Below the pieces are notes generated by a model. That model searched no databases. It saw nothing but the letters and a program-made list of their open reading frames with translations, and was not told where the DNA came from. A stretch of 64,000 nucleotides of DNA from Ogataea parapolymorpha DL-1 (lineage: Eukaryota; Ascomycota; Pichiomycetes; Pichiales; Pichiaceae), in NCBI RefSeq assembly GCF_000187245.1, contig NC_027860.1, forward strand, positions 682,001 to 746,000. The letters are read 5' to 3'. Of this stretch, positions 1-10,207 are shown piece by piece (the stretch's first letter is position 1; every line of letters begins with the position of its first letter). The position numbers and the translations under genes are program-made.

Positions 1-10
1 TAACGAGTAA

Positions 11-2281
11 TTAGAATTTCATGAGCGACGATAATATTTCGAAAACCCCACCCAACGAGTGGTCCTGCTGCTCGTCCGGTAGCAGCAGGTGGTTGTTATC
101 GACGATACGCGCGTCTCCACCCCCACACATCACCACCTTTGAGTCGAACTGTAATGCCTGCACGTGAACGTTGATGATGAAATGGCCCGTCACAAGGTTC
201 TTCTTGGCATTGTAGAGCCGTGTTTCTGCGTGTTTCCACTGCCGCGTGGCAAAGTTGAGCACAAAGAAATCGTATACCTCGCGGTTGATTCCAGGCCCCA
301 CTTTCTCGCTGATCGCATCAAACGCCCTTTCGGCGATGTCTAAGTACTGTTTTGCAGCGTCTCCACTATACCGAATGGCAAGCAGCTTGTCGTCAAGCTG
401 GTACCCACGCAATCCCCCGATCACCATGAGTTGTTGCCCGTCGCTAGCCGATGCGTGGCCACACAGTTTAAGGGGCCTGTTATCGGACTGTTTAACTGTC
501 AGCACGCTCGTCCAGGTTTCGGTATTGAGATCGAACCACCACATGTCACTCAACACCTCCACTTTCGAGTACAGGTGTTCCGACCCGTCGTCGGCCACCA
601 CTTTTACGTGGACGATGCTGGATCCACCAAACACCACAAGCGAGCTCGACCGAACTGCGCGCGATGAAAATTGTGCCGCCGCAGCGCTCGGTGACGACCG
701 CGGCGTCTCCTCCGTGGACGACGGGGTCCTGCTCCGCATTCGGCCCTCGTATTGGAAAAATTGGCGCATGTTGGCTCTTTCTGTCGCCGACAAGGGTGAC
801 GAGGCGCGCAGCTGGGCCTGCAGCGACGGAGTGGGCGACGGCGACTGTGCCTCGTCCTGCAACCCGGTGAAATAGCGGTACTTTTTCGGCTTGGGTTGGC
901 TGATGTGGGCATGCTGGTCCGCCAACTCACCCTCCACCATTTGCTCGAGGTCGGCCGTCTGCACAACATCCATGCTAAAGAAACCGCGCGGCTTGGGCCA
1001 CTGCGCGTCTGTTCCGTGGCGGAACAGACCCTGGATGACTTGCCGTTTTTCCTGGCCTAATGGCTCTCCCCTTGCGTTGTAGCTGAAACTAAACCTGTCG
1101 TTGAGGATGTCAAAGTTCCCCACAAGTGAGCAGATCATTTCCGTGGAGAACTCGAGCTGGAAGCCCCGCGCAGAAGGGTCCGTTGTGTTGCTTGCCGAAA
1201 GCTCGCACTTCCACAGGTCGTTGAGTGCCACGAGCCGGTTTGTGTGCTCTTCGAGTTTGTAGCCGCCCATAACGAAGACGACGGCGGGGCGCGAATATCG
1301 CGAGCACGAGCCAATGGTGTGATCGTGGGAGGGGCCAGAGTGGAGGCTGTCATCGTCGTTCGGTGAATTGTTCTGTTCGATGGTGATACCTTGGATTTGA
1401 TGGCCGAAACGTGGAATATAGTGGGGCAAAATAGTGGAGATGGAGGAGCTGAGGATGGCCTCGAGCTGAGTAAAGACCTGCGTGCGGACATCGAACATCC
1501 ACATAGCCGTTTGTGGGTCGAGCGTCCTGGTGATATGGACGTGGCCATCGCGCTTCTCTACGTGGGTGTGCAATTCAAACCCTGCGTGGAGCATGAAATG
1601 GTACGCGCTGATCTGCTGCAAGCCAGAGCACAGCAGCGGCGGCGGCGTCTTGATGCAATCGAGCTCGCACGTCTTGAGCAGCGTGCTTGTCTCCGAGTTG
1701 TACGTGTACACGTTTTTATTGGGCCGCAAAGCGAGCGACGTGAGTTTGGCCTTGCTAAGTGGGGCAGGCAGCTCGTAGTCGAAGTGCATGTGGATGTTGG
1801 CTGCCGGGATGGAAAAGTCGTCAGTGAGCTCTCGCAGGTACATTTCGTACTCTGCGTCCGGCATGAGCTCGAGCCCGCCAAAAAGACAGATCCGGTGTCC
1901 CATGCGCACGAGCGAATGGTGGATAAGGTGGGGGACACCGTCGCCGGCGAGCAGGTCGGGGAAGGTCACGAGGTTGCTTGTCTCCAATGGACGCTCCGTG
2001 GCCGGCTGATTGGGGCTGTCGGCGGTCAATTCCTGCAAATTCACCTGTGCCGAGTATATGCGATGCTCTTTGTAGTATCTGGCCGTGGCCGAATCTGAGT
2101 ACGGCTCGAACAAAAGACCGTCAGTGTTGAGCTTGTCGTAGTACTGGTAATACTGCTGGTGGCGCGCGCTCGTGCGGAACTTTGGTCGGTCATATTTTCG
2201 TGCGAGGTGGAACTCTTCATACCGGGGCATTTGCACTGGCGGCACCACGAATGCTGGGGCGTGTGCCAGGTACGAGTCCAT
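11..2281 (-). CDS. Kelch-repeat protein, Gpb1/Gpb2 (Krh)-like
   Basis: The product is 756 aa, with ATG at 2281 and stop at 11-13. It has several kelch-like blades: FGG near residue 135, VMGGY near 340, VVFGG near 550, VIGG near 625 and MCGGG near 725. A low-complexity Ser/Pro/Arg linker lies around residues 480-540. A large beta-propeller split by a long linker resembles the yeast kelch proteins Gpb1/Gpb2 (PKA-pathway Gbeta mimics), which are somewhat longer. Mds3/Pmd1-type kelch proteins are the alternative. The propeller call rests on visible motifs; the subfamily is inferred. The gene lies 3' of the U6 gene on the same strand, and the U6 B box falls in its 5' flank. Confidence 0.75.
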   Translation of the reverse strand: MDSYLAHAPAFVVPPVQMPRYEEFHLARKYDRPKFRTSARHQQYYQYYDKLNTDGLLFEPYSDSATARYYKEHRIYSAQVNLQELTADSPNQPATERPLETSNLVTFPDLLAGDGVPHLIHHSLVRMGHRICLFGGLELMPDAEYEMYLRELTDDFSIPAANIHMHFDYELPAPLSKAKLTSLALRPNKNVYTYNSETSTLLKTCELDCIKTPPPLLCSGLQQISAYHFMLHAGFELHTHVEKRDGHVHITRTLDPQTAMWMFDVRTQVFTQLEAILSSSISTILPHYIPRFGHQIQGITIEQNNSPNDDDSLHSGPSHDHTIGSCSRYSRPAVVFVMGGYKLEEHTNRLVALNDLWKCELSASNTTDPSARGFQLEFSTEMICSLVGNFDILNDRFSFSYNARGEPLGQEKRQVIQGLFRHGTDAQWPKPRGFFSMDVVQTADLEQMVEGELADQHAHISQPKPKKYRYFTGLQDEAQSPSPTPSLQAQLRASSPLSATERANMRQFFQYEGRMRSRTPSSTEETPRSSPSAAAAQFSSRAVRSSSLVVFGGSSIVHVKVVADDGSEHLYSKVEVLSDMWWFDLNTETWTSVLTVKQSDNRPLKLCGHASASDGQQLMVIGGLRGYQLDDKLLAIRYSGDAAKQYLDIAERAFDAISEKVGPGINREVYDFFVLNFATRQWKHAETRLYNAKKNLVTGHFIINVHVQALQFDSKVVMCGGGDARIVDNNHLLLPDEQQDHSLGGVFEILSSLMKF

Positions 2282-2315
2282 AGTAAATAATTGCTAAAAA
2301 ATTTGTGCGCAGCCA

Positions 2316-2324
2316 GAATTGAAC
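2316..2324 (-). promoter_or_regulatory. Downstream (extragenic) B box of the U6 gene
   Basis: On the minus strand this reads GTTCAATTC, which fits the TFIIIC B-box consensus GTTCRANNC. It lies about 110 bp downstream of the U6 T-run. S. cerevisiae SNR6 has the same unusual arrangement, with its B box about 120 bp past the terminator. Confidence 0.65.
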
Positions 2325-2433
2325 GTGGGCGGGGGAAGGGAAAAAAACAACGAGGGCTTACAAGACACCAAGTAGCCACACAGTCTTGTTAACGTGGATG
2401 TACAGTTTCTGAGGCCGGAGTTTTCTGGCTAGC

Positions 2434-2442
2434 AAAAAAAAA
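2434..2442 (-). terminator. Pol III T-run terminator of U6
   Basis: Nine consecutive T on the minus strand directly follow the U6 3' sequence, as expected for RNA polymerase III termination. Confidence 0.9.
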
Positions 2443-2535
2443 TGGTAAGATCTCTTTGTAAAGCGTGTCATCCTTATGCAGGGGCCATGCTAATCTTCTC
2501 TGTATTTTTTCGATTGACCAAATGTCCCGAAGGAC
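2434..2535 (-). ncRNA. SNR6: U6 spliceosomal snRNA
   Basis: The minus strand begins with the hairpin GTCC-TTCG-GGAC. It then carries ATTTGGTCAA, ACAGAGA (the 5' splice-site-binding box), GATTAGCATGGCCCCTGC with the AGC triad, and AAGGATGACACGC, and it ends in nine T. These are the invariant U6 blocks in the right order and spacing, about 102 nt in total. U6 pairs with U4, then with U2 and the 5' splice site, and forms the spliceosome active site. It is uninterrupted, unlike the S. pombe gene. The 5' end was set by analogy with the S. pombe capped hairpin and may be off by a few bases. Confidence 0.96.
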
Positions 2536-2556
2536 GGAGATTAGTGTGGAGGGAGG

Positions 2557-2562
2557 TATACA
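2557..2562 (-). promoter_or_regulatory. TATA-like element upstream of U6
   Basis: TGTATA on the minus strand lies about 22-27 bp upstream of the inferred U6 start, the normal place for the TATA box of a yeast U6 gene. No other gene is needed to explain 2282-2722. Confidence 0.55.
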
Positions 2563-2722
2563 TGGAGTGAATCACCAGAAGACCCCCCGGCCACCGGCTT
2601 CCTAGTCGGCTTCTCACCTATCTGTCCACCCACACTTCCTGCAACCCCCACAGAACATGTCCTTTTTCTTTCTGTCCCTCCAATCATTTTCTCTAAAATA
2701 TTGATTTAAATATTTTTCTCTC

Positions 2723-4033
2723 ATGTCTTCTCCCTCAGAAGTGCTCCAACAAAACGCCACGGCCGGGGTCAATCTCAAGGCCGTCACCGTCACCGGCGGC
2801 GAGCAATTCTCAGACAACTTCTTCAACAAACTGCTATCACCGTTGCTCTCCTCCGCCGACCTCACCGTCGGCCAGCTCAACAGCAGGTGTCAGTCGGCCC
2901 TCGAAAACCTCGCCCTCACAGACTGTTTCGACAGTGTCGCGGCCAAGGTGGAGCCCGCCACGCAGGACCCGCAGAGCCCGCTCTGTCTGACGGCGAAATT
3001 CGACCTTGTCCCAGCAAAATTGGCCCACACCACCGTCGGCAGTGTCTACACCCCAGAGGGTAACCAATTGATGCTCAATTACATCAACAACAACACGTTC
3101 GGCAATGCGGAGCTGCTACAGGTGTCGTCTCTGGCCGGACTCGTGCCAGAGTCGCCCGTGCGGCTGCTCAACGTGCTGTACAAGGCTCCCATGGTGGACA
3201 CGTCGCTGAAACTGTTTGCGGACGGGTTTGTGTCGAACGCAAACGACGCACGCTTCCAGTCGGAGCAGCAATGGGTCGGCTCGGGAACGCTGGGCGTGGA
3301 GAAACTGAAGCTGTTCAGGAACTTCACCACTGCCTTCTCGGCAGCCATCTCGCTCGTCAAGAGAACGACGCTGCGTGTCAGCGACGGTGCCAGCGACGAG
3401 ATCAAAACCTACGCGGGCGACCATTTCAAAGAGTCGGTGCTGCTTTCCGTCGCATGCGATAGGCTCACGTACCTGCCTGCGTCCAAAAACGCTCTCCCCC
3501 TTAACGGGTTCCACTGGAGCCTGAAAAACGAGCTCACGGGCCTCTCCAACACCAGCCCAGAAAAATTCGTCAAATTCGAGTCGTCGCTGCAGCTCATCAA
3601 GTCGGTCTTCAAAAACAGCCTCACGCTGGACTGCCAGCTCGCGGCGGGCCACATCGTCAACCTTACCGGCTCCAAAACCATCCATTACCACGACAAGTTC
3701 TATCTCGACGTGTTGGGCTCCAAAACGCTCGGCTACCCAAGTCTCAGCGAGACCCGGTTTGGCGGCACGTCCTATGTTAGTGGCAACCTCAGACTGCTCT
3801 CCAGACTGCTCTTTGTCGACCCTGCGTACCCGCTGCGACTGTACGTCGACCTCAACGGCGGCCAGGTGGCCTCCGACCCGGCACAGCTGCTCAGCTGGCG
3901 CTCTGGCGCCGCGTTGGGCCTCACCTACAAAGTCGGCTCCGTGGCCCACTGCAACGTCTACTACGAGCTGCCGATCGCCGGCCGCGACCGCTCCGGCCTC
4001 GGCTTCAACGTGGCTCTCTACGGCGACTACTAG
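2723..4033 (+). CDS. SAM50: Sorting and assembly machinery beta-barrel protein Sam50 (Tob55)
   Basis: This is a 436-aa Omp85-family protein of the mitochondrial outer membrane that inserts beta-barrel precursors such as porin and Tom40. The N-terminal ~110 residues form a single POTRA-like region (VTVTGGEQFSDNFF...). The remainder alternates amphipathic strands and ends in a barrel-type signal, SGLGFNVALYGDY. Length is close to the family norm of about 450-480 aa. There is no cleavable presequence, as expected. It converges on the m-AAA protease gene with 58 bp between stop codons. Confidence 0.85.
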   Translation: MSSPSEVLQQNATAGVNLKAVTVTGGEQFSDNFFNKLLSPLLSSADLTVGQLNSRCQSALENLALTDCFDSVAAKVEPATQDPQSPLCLTAKFDLVPAKLAHTTVGSVYTPEGNQLMLNYINNNTFGNAELLQVSSLAGLVPESPVRLLNVLYKAPMVDTSLKLFADGFVSNANDARFQSEQQWVGSGTLGVEKLKLFRNFTTAFSAAISLVKRTTLRVSDGASDEIKTYAGDHFKESVLLSVACDRLTYLPASKNALPLNGFHWSLKNELTGLSNTSPEKFVKFESSLQLIKSVFKNSLTLDCQLAAGHIVNLTGSKTIHYHDKFYLDVLGSKTLGYPSLSETRFGGTSYVSGNLRLLSRLLFVDPAYPLRLYVDLNGGQVASDPAQLLSWRSGAALGLTYKVGSVAHCNVYYELPIAGRDRSGLGFNVALYGDY

Positions 4034-4091
4034 CGCTCAAAACATTCGGGTCTAGATTCTCTAGCATACTATAGACAAGACAATTGTAGAA

Positions 4092-6635
4092 TTACTTCTC
4101 CTCTCCTTCCCGCTCCTCTTTCTCAGCCAAATACTTGTCGAAAGCGTCGTTCTTGTTGGCAAACGGCCGTTTCCCCAGCAGTCGGATCATGTCCTCTCTG
4201 GTGATCACCTCTTTCGACAGCAGCTCCTCGGCAACAAGTGCCACCTCCTTGGACTTTTCCGTCAACAAACCCTTGCACCGCTGGTAGCATTCGTCCACGA
4301 TGCGGTGGATCTCCGAGTCGATCAGGCTTGAGGTCTTGTCGCTGAACGGTTTCGTCATGTCGTTGCCGCGGTCCACGTTGTAGTTTATGAGCCCCACCTT
4401 TGGCGACATGCCGCACTCCAGCACCATTTTCTGGGCCAGATTCGTCACCTTCTCGAAATCGTCTGAGCCGCCGCTAGTGACAGAGTTAAAGTGCAGCTCC
4501 TCCGACACACGGCCGCCCAACGTCATTGTCATGCGGTCCAGCAGTTTCCTCGTGCTGTACAGATAAATATCTGGCGGCAAATACTGCGCATAGCCCAGAG
4601 CTCCCTGGCCACGCGGCACAATTGACACCTTGAGCAGCGGGTCGGCGTTCTCCAAGAACCAGCCACAGATGGCGTGACCGGCCTCGTGGTATGCAACGAT
4701 GCGCTTCTCGTCCGGTGACAGCAGCTTGCTTTTCTTCTCCAGCCCGGCAATCACACGCTCGATCGCCTGCTCGAAGTCGTGCAGGTCGACAAACTCCTCG
4801 TTGTGTCTGGCCGCAATCAGAGCGGCCTCATTGCAGCAGTTGGCGATGTCTGCACCGGAAAAGCCGGGCGTCATCGTCGCCAGTCGGCCCTTGAGATCGT
4901 CCAGGTCGGCACCCTCCTTCAGCTTGATGTTGCGCAGATGCACGTCGAAAATGGCCTTTCTGCCCTCCAGCTCCGGGTTGTCTAGATATATCTTCCTGTC
5001 AAACCGGCCCGGTCTGAGCAATGCTTGGTCCAAAACATCGGCACGGTTCGTGCCCGCAAGCACCACCACGTAGTCAGATGTGGTGAAGCCGTCCATCTCA
5101 ACGAGCAGCTGGTTCAAGGTGTTTTCTCTCTCGTCGTTGCTGCCGGCAGCACGGCCTTTTGACCGCGACTTGCCGATCGCGTCGATCTCGTCCACAAAGA
5201 TGATCGACGGCGCGTTTTCGCGCGCCGTCTTGAATAGCTCGCGCACCCGCGACGCCCCGACTCCAACAAACATCTCCACAAACTCAGACCCAGAAACGCT
5301 GTAGAACGGCACACCCGCCTCACCGGCCGTCGCCTTCGCCAGCATCGTCTTTCCCGTTCCTGGTGGACCTGTGAGAATGGCTCCGCGCGGGATCTTGGCA
5401 CCCAAACGCTCGTACTTTTCTGGATTTTTCAAAAACTTGACAAACTCCATGATCTCCTCCTTAGCCTCGTCACAGCCCGCAACGTCGTCAAACTTGATCT
5501 TGACGCTTTTCTCCGCGTTGAACCGCTTGAACCGGTTGCCTGTGGCGCCAAATAAGCCACCGCCAATGCCCGGAGCGCTGTTGAGCATTTTTTTCGACGA
5601 CCAGATGATGAACGCAAACAACAGCACCGTCGGCAAAATGTTGTACAGCGCCTTAAACACAGACGCGTTCTGCACATACATCACCGGCAGCCGCAGCTCC
5701 TCGGGAACCTTGTTCTCCTCTTGCGCCTGCTTCAGCTTCTCCTCAAACACCTGCACAGAGCCGATCGTGAAGTAGTACTCGGTGCGCGAGTCGTGCACTG
5801 GCTGACTCCGGCCCAGCTCGTTCATCACCACCCGCACAAGGTTGTTGTTGACCACCACCAGTTTCTCCACGTAACCTTTGTCCAGCAGCGACGTGCGGAA
5901 ATCCTGCCACGTGATCTCGCGCTCGTGCGACTCCAGCGAAAAAAGATAGTACGTCAACAATCCCGTCGAAATCCAAAACAACAGCACGTCGGGCCTCAAT
6001 CCGGGCCCCATTGGACCCATAGGCCCTGTAGGATTTCCACCCGCGCCAGAAGCATCGCCCGGGCCAGCGTCCCCCTTCGGAGGACTGAACTTGCTGCCAA
6101 ACAACCCGTCCTTCTCTTCCCGCTCGTTAAACTGCTCCTGCTTCTCAGTATGGTAATCCAGCAGCGACTTGTGGAACTTGTGCACGTTCTCCATCTTCTC
6201 ACCCGCACGAGTGGCCATCTCGTCCGTCAAAATTGTGTTGATCATCTTTGTCGAGGACGGCGAAATAAGTCCGCCAATCTCGTACTTGTCAAACAGCTGT
6301 TTGATTTTCGCCTTCTGTTCCTCCTCGCTCAAATCCTTTTTGTACCAAATTTTCTTCAAATCGATCAACAGCTCCTCGGCCTCCTCGTCAGTCAATTCAC
6401 GATCGCCGTCGCTGTTAAATTTCTTGGAGGAGTTGAAACGAACACCACCGGACCTGAGAAACCGCATAGAGGGCCGAACAGTGCTCGGCACCTTGAAATG
6501 GGCTAAATTGGCAGTCGAGGACACCTTATTGGACACCATCTGGGATACCTGCCTGTTCAGCAGTAAACGGGCCCCACAGCGCAAAAAAGAGACGTTCCGG
6601 CCCGGAAACGCCCTGCACATTCGTGTAACAGACAT
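4092..6635 (-). CDS. AFG3: Mitochondrial m-AAA protease subunit (Afg3/Yta12 family)
   Basis: The protein is 847 aa. It has an Arg-rich mitochondrial presequence, a Gly/Pro-rich stretch near 185-215, two membrane segments (~216-233 and ~331-346), Walker A GPPGTGKT at 423-430 and Walker B IIFVDEID at 478-485. An arginine-finger region RPGRFDRK lies near 541 and the zinc protease motif HEAGH at 650-654. It is an ATP-dependent inner-membrane protease for quality control and for maturation of proteins such as MrpL32. The C-terminal part ([23 protein letters not shown]) looks closer to Afg3 than to the paralogue Yta12, but I judge that from memory of the family. The class is certain; the paralogue is less so. 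Confidence 0.85.
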   Translation of the reverse strand: MSVTRMCRAFPGRNVSFLRCGARLLLNRQVSQMVSNKVSSTANLAHFKVPSTVRPSMRFLRSGGVRFNSSKKFNSDGDRELTDEEAEELLIDLKKIWYKKDLSEEEQKAKIKQLFDKYEIGGLISPSSTKMINTILTDEMATRAGEKMENVHKFHKSLLDYHTEKQEQFNEREEKDGLFGSKFSPPKGDAGPGDASGAGGNPTGPMGPMGPGLRPDVLLFWISTGLLTYYLFSLESHEREITWQDFRTSLLDKGYVEKLVVVNNNLVRVVMNELGRSQPVHDSRTEYYFTIGSVQVFEEKLKQAQEENKVPEELRLPVMYVQNASVFKALYNILPTVLLFAFIIWSSKKMLNSAPGIGGGLFGATGNRFKRFNAEKSVKIKFDDVAGCDEAKEEIMEFVKFLKNPEKYERLGAKIPRGAILTGPPGTGKTMLAKATAGEAGVPFYSVSGSEFVEMFVGVGASRVRELFKTARENAPSIIFVDEIDAIGKSRSKGRAAGSNDERENTLNQLLVEMDGFTTSDYVVVLAGTNRADVLDQALLRPGRFDRKIYLDNPELEGRKAIFDVHLRNIKLKEGADLDDLKGRLATMTPGFSGADIANCCNEAALIAARHNEEFVDLHDFEQAIERVIAGLEKKSKLLSPDEKRIVAYHEAGHAICGWFLENADPLLKVSIVPRGQGALGYAQYLPPDIYLYSTRKLLDRMTMTLGGRVSEELHFNSVTSGGSDDFEKVTNLAQKMVLECGMSPKVGLINYNVDRGNDMTKPFSDKTSSLIDSEIHRIVDECYQRCKGLLTEKSKEVALVAEELLSKEVITREDMIRLLGKRPFANKNDAFDKYLAEKEEREGEEK

Positions 6636-6792
6636 AAACCTAAATATCAGCGGTTAGCGTGTCGAAAATGCGGTCGTATTGCCAGCTAACCTGTCTATGT
6701 CTAGGTTCGCCACTCTTGAAAAACTACAACTTTACTGAAAATAACAGAGATTAATTCTTTAGGTGGTCGTGCACGTATCAATCTCGGATGGC

Positions 6793-8862
6793 CTAGACAG
6801 TGGAAACGATCTCTGAAGCGTGTTTGAGCACCTCCACCATCTTCTTGCACTCCTTTCTTCTCGCAACAGTGATCTCGTTCTCCTTCACAAGCGAGTCCAG
6901 GTCCTTGTTGCCGTACAGTTTCTCCAAAAGCACCTTCTGGATGTCGTTCTTGGACTGCTGAATCAGCTTGAGCATCACGGCCTTTGGGACAATGTCGGCC
7001 ACCGTCCGCTTGACAATGTTGAAGTACGAATGTATAAGCAACTTTATCACCTCTGTCTCCTGGGTCTCTCTATCAGTCATCTGGCCCGTTGCCTTCAGCA
7101 CGCTTGGAGGAGCCTCCATGGCGGCCAGCCGTTTTTTATTCTTGGACGAGAAGAAGCCACCAAAGAACGATGAGGACTTGTTCTCCTCGTCGTTGATGGA
7201 CGACGCCGAGTGTGCTGGAGCAGGTAGCGGCTTTCCTGTCTTTGGATCGACCTGGACAGGCGTAGGATGCAATTTCTCTTGGACCATGGCAAGCGCCTGA
7301 GACCCCTTGAGTAGGTCAGGGTGTGCTGTATTAATGTAGGTCTGTTCAGCCTTAATGATATCCTCGACAAACGTGTTTGTCGGCAGCACAGACTCCCGTA
7401 GATACTGGATGAAAATCTGGGAGATCTGTTCTTTCAAGCCGGGATATCTTGCGTACTCTGGTTGCGCAAGAATCTGCGACAAAATACGCACCAGCTCGTC
7501 AAACACAAGCGTGATGCATCTGAGCGAAGGGTCCTGGAATCTGTGGATCTGCTGTTTCACAAGCACCTCAAAAGCCTGTGTGCCCACAAACAGCGACGGA
7601 GCAGAACCTGACGAGTTGTACATGATGGTTCTAATGTCTGCGTCCTTGATCTGGTCAAATGGGTCAAGAGCGTACACTCCGTTCTTGAAGATCTCGTGGA
7701 ATACGAAGCTGATTCTGGCTCCTCCGCTCAGCTCGTTGGACGAGATGTCCTTGGTCTGTCCATCCAGGATTCCCGTGTAGTCGTTGCAGAAGTCGGTGAT
7801 CACGCTCAAAACGATCGAGCTTGGCGACTCGACCATCTCCGGACCAAGGGCAGCAAGCTCCTGCTGATACTTCTTCAACGCTGTCTCGATTCTGGCCTTG
7901 ATCTCAGGAAGTGTGGTTCTAATGTGGTTCAGCAGGATCGCATTCAGCTTCTTGGCCAGGTAAGGGGTACCGCAATAGTGCGCCTTGCTACTGTACGAAG
8001 GATGGTTCTCGAAGAACCGTCTCTCGTCGTTCAGGGCCTCTCTGATGGTCTTGCGGCTCTCAATGTCTTTCTGGCCCCTGTTAATCACAGGAACGTATCC
8101 GGATCGCAGCGGGATCACTCGGCCGGCCAGAATGTCAATCACATCGGTTCCCTGGTCCATCAGGTCAACTTTCGTCAGCACACCGATGGTTCTGAGCCCC
8201 TCGGGGTCGACCTCTCTGGCCAGCTTCAACCCGTCACTATTCGCCAGGTCCTGGTTGGCAGCATTGACCGCCAAGATGATGGCGTTTGGCTTCGATATAA
8301 ACTTCATAATCATGTCTCTGATCTGTTTCTCGATATCTTTTGGCTGATCGCCCACAGGCACTTTCGTGAGTCCCGGCAAGTCGACCAGGGTCAGCGTCAG
8401 CACGTGTGGCGAGTAGATCCGTAGATTGATGGGTACAGAGCTGATTCCGGCATTTTTGCCCGTCTTGGCCTCCGTCTCCCTCACAATCTCATCCCTAATA
8501 TCGTCGAAATTGTAGAACTTCTTGCCCGGCAGGTGCAAAAACTCTCCCCATTCCTCAGCGTTGTTCTCTGTCTTGTTTCCCTGCGCGTCTGTGGTCTGAA
8601 TGTCGATCAGATCGCTTGCGGCACTCTTGCTGCTGTTGCGCCGGTTGATCAGTTGCAAAATCAGCGGCCGTCTAGTCACAATGCCCGTTCCCCTAGGAAG
8701 GAACTCGCGGCCAACAATGTTCTCCAGCACAGAACTCTTTCCCGACGATTGGGACCCGACAACGGTGATCTGCGGCAGATCGACCGGCGAGGTCGAGCCG
8801 GAGCCAAGAGGCGCGAGAGCGTCCTGGAGCTTGTTGATCGTTTGGATTAGTGTTTCATCCAT
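6793..8862 (-). CDS. VPS1: Dynamin-like GTPase Vps1
   Basis: The product is 689 aa starting [20 protein letters not shown], the characteristic Vps1 N-terminus. The open frame extends 46 codons upstream, but that extension is not conserved, so the ATG at 8862 was chosen. The P-loop is GSQSSGKS (36-43), followed by the G3 motif DLPG and the G4 motif TKVD. The middle/stalk domain follows, with a low-complexity linker ([18 protein letters not shown]) in place of a PH domain, and then the C-terminal GED. It acts in vacuolar sorting, endocytosis and peroxisome fission, the last being prominent in methylotrophic yeasts. The length matches the family (~700 aa). Confidence 0.96.
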   Translation of the reverse strand: MDETLIQTINKLQDALAPLGSGSTSPVDLPQITVVGSQSSGKSSVLENIVGREFLPRGTGIVTRRPLILQLINRRNSSKSAASDLIDIQTTDAQGNKTENNAEEWGEFLHLPGKKFYNFDDIRDEIVRETEAKTGKNAGISSVPINLRIYSPHVLTLTLVDLPGLTKVPVGDQPKDIEKQIRDMIMKFISKPNAIILAVNAANQDLANSDGLKLAREVDPEGLRTIGVLTKVDLMDQGTDVIDILAGRVIPLRSGYVPVINRGQKDIESRKTIREALNDERRFFENHPSYSSKAHYCGTPYLAKKLNAILLNHIRTTLPEIKARIETALKKYQQELAALGPEMVESPSSIVLSVITDFCNDYTGILDGQTKDISSNELSGGARISFVFHEIFKNGVYALDPFDQIKDADIRTIMYNSSGSAPSLFVGTQAFEVLVKQQIHRFQDPSLRCITLVFDELVRILSQILAQPEYARYPGLKEQISQIFIQYLRESVLPTNTFVEDIIKAEQTYINTAHPDLLKGSQALAMVQEKLHPTPVQVDPKTGKPLPAPAHSASSINDEENKSSSFFGGFFSSKNKKRLAAMEAPPSVLKATGQMTDRETQETEVIKLLIHSYFNIVKRTVADIVPKAVMLKLIQQSKNDIQKVLLEKLYGNKDLDSLVKENEITVARRKECKKMVEVLKHASEIVSTV

Positions 8863-9294
8863 AGTGGCAATAACAGCGAAGCGAAATAATAAAATATAAA
8901 TAACAAACTTTGTTACCCGGCGGAGCTGGAATTTTGTCCCACCAGCCACGAACCGTGGGCACGTTCCACAGCGTTCCATGAAGGGGAGGTGGGAAAGCAC
9001 CGCCTCAGCAACTGGACGTGTTGTGGCTGGCTCTGCCGCTAAGTCCAGAAAACACCTTGGCGCAATTTGAGACTACTGTCGCTGCTGGCAGCCTGGACCA
9101 TCCGTCCGCTCCGATAGCAGTTTCCCATCGCGGTATCTTGACTATCTCCTTCTCTACAGGTTCCGTATTCGTGAAAAAGCAAATCTTTATTGGGACGCAT
9201 GATTATGCGTACAGATAAGAATTCTTATCTTTGACGTTGAAATTCGACATCTTCCGGAAATAAATAAAAAGTGCCCATTCCTTCTTCTTTCGCC
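8863..9294. promoter_or_regulatory. Divergent intergenic region VPS1 / orphan membrane gene
   Basis: This 432-bp shared 5' region holds no convincing gene. Its striking content is two consecutive inverted repeats at 9195-9230 (entered separately). A TAAATAAAAA tract lies just before the rightward start codon. Confidence 0.5.
9195..9230. repeat. Tandem pair of perfect inverted repeats with two GATAAG sites
   Basis: ACGCAT-GATT-ATGCGT (9195-9210) is followed two bases later by the perfect 18-bp palindrome AGATAAGAATTCTTATCT (9213-9230), which places two GATAAG motifs head to head. GATAAG is the core site of fungal GATA factors (nitrogen or iron regulators). The element lies 65 bp upstream of the ATG at 9295. 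Its role is inferred. Confidence 0.55.
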
Positions 9295-10179
9295 ATGTCA
9301 GTTTACGAGGCCGCAAAGCTGGCAAACACGCTAGGGTTCGCCCTCATGCCGGTGGCCACCGTGCCGACGGTCGGCTCCACGGCGAGTTTAGTCCCAATCG
9401 TAGGCACCGTGCTGGACCTGGCGAACTGCGTGTTGTCCTCAGCATGGCAGCCGGACCTGAAAATGGCTCTTTCGCTAGTGCTCCGGGCGTTTCTGGACGC
9501 CTATCTGCTGTTCCTGTGGATCCAACAGTCGCGGCTAAAGAGCCCAATATCCGCCGCGAGACCCAGTTGTCTGCCCCGTCAAAACCGCTTCTTCTTCACG
9601 CCCAGCTCAATTCCCGCCAATAGGGCAGAAACAATAGACCACCTGCCACTCTGCAACAACGACAGCAACCTTGTGATATCTGGAAGTTACCCTCCAAAAC
9701 ACAAACCGCAAACAGCGCCTGTCCTGGCCGCGCTTCTGGCCGTGTCGCCTGTGCCATCAAATGCAAGCCCACTAAATTACAGCCTGCAAAACTCACCGCC
9801 CATACCTGCCGGAACACCCGCGCTAATCGGCATGGTGCTCGTAGTGGCCACCAAGCTAGCAGAGTGCTACAGCACGTACTTCTGCGGCAGGAAACCGTAC
9901 CAGAATGTTGGAGAGACGGTAGCTGTGCTCGTTGTTATGACAACACATTGGGGGTTTGGTTATTTATTCGATTCTGTAGCACTGCTCGCTGTGGTGCAGG
10001 CCCTCAACATCGTCGCCGTGTTGGGGTTGTTTTTCGTGCCAAAACGGAATCACGGCGCCCTTGCCAAGGCCCAATACGGATCATTGGACATGTCCGACTC
10101 ACAGGCAAGTCTGTACGACTCTTTCGGCATATCCTCCATCGACAAAGACCAAACGGTGCACACGGTTGAGCAGCTCTGA
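9295..10179 (+). CDS. Uncharacterised multi-pass membrane protein
   Basis: I do not recognise this 294-aa protein. An upstream GTG at 9271 is in frame, but the first ATG is at 9295 (MSVYEAAKLANT). Hydrophobic stretches suggest about five membrane segments: near residues 27-50, 58-75, 178-197, 212-230 and 235-255. A polar, Pro/Ser-rich loop (~80-170) separates segments 2 and 3. The C-terminal tail is hydrophilic, with SLYDS and acidic residues. There is no signal peptide of standard form. The gene has a possible GATA-factor palindrome in its promoter. It could be a lineage-specific transporter-like or endomembrane protein, but there is no basis for a function. Confidence 0.7.
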   Translation: MSVYEAAKLANTLGFALMPVATVPTVGSTASLVPIVGTVLDLANCVLSSAWQPDLKMALSLVLRAFLDAYLLFLWIQQSRLKSPISAARPSCLPRQNRFFFTPSSIPANRAETIDHLPLCNNDSNLVISGSYPPKHKPQTAPVLAALLAVSPVPSNASPLNYSLQNSPPIPAGTPALIGMVLVVATKLAECYSTYFCGRKPYQNVGETVAVLVVMTTHWGFGYLFDSVALLAVVQALNIVAVLGLFFVPKRNHGALAKAQYGSLDMSDSQASLYDSFGISSIDKDQTVHTVEQL

Positions 10180-10207
10180 AAAATCACAAAAGCCATGCAC
10201 AGCCAGG

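Noticed and set aside
8863..9000. N-terminal 46-residue extension of VPS1
   Set aside because: The extension is hydrophobic and Cys-containing and does not occur in Vps1 proteins. The ATG at 8862 gives the exact conserved start.
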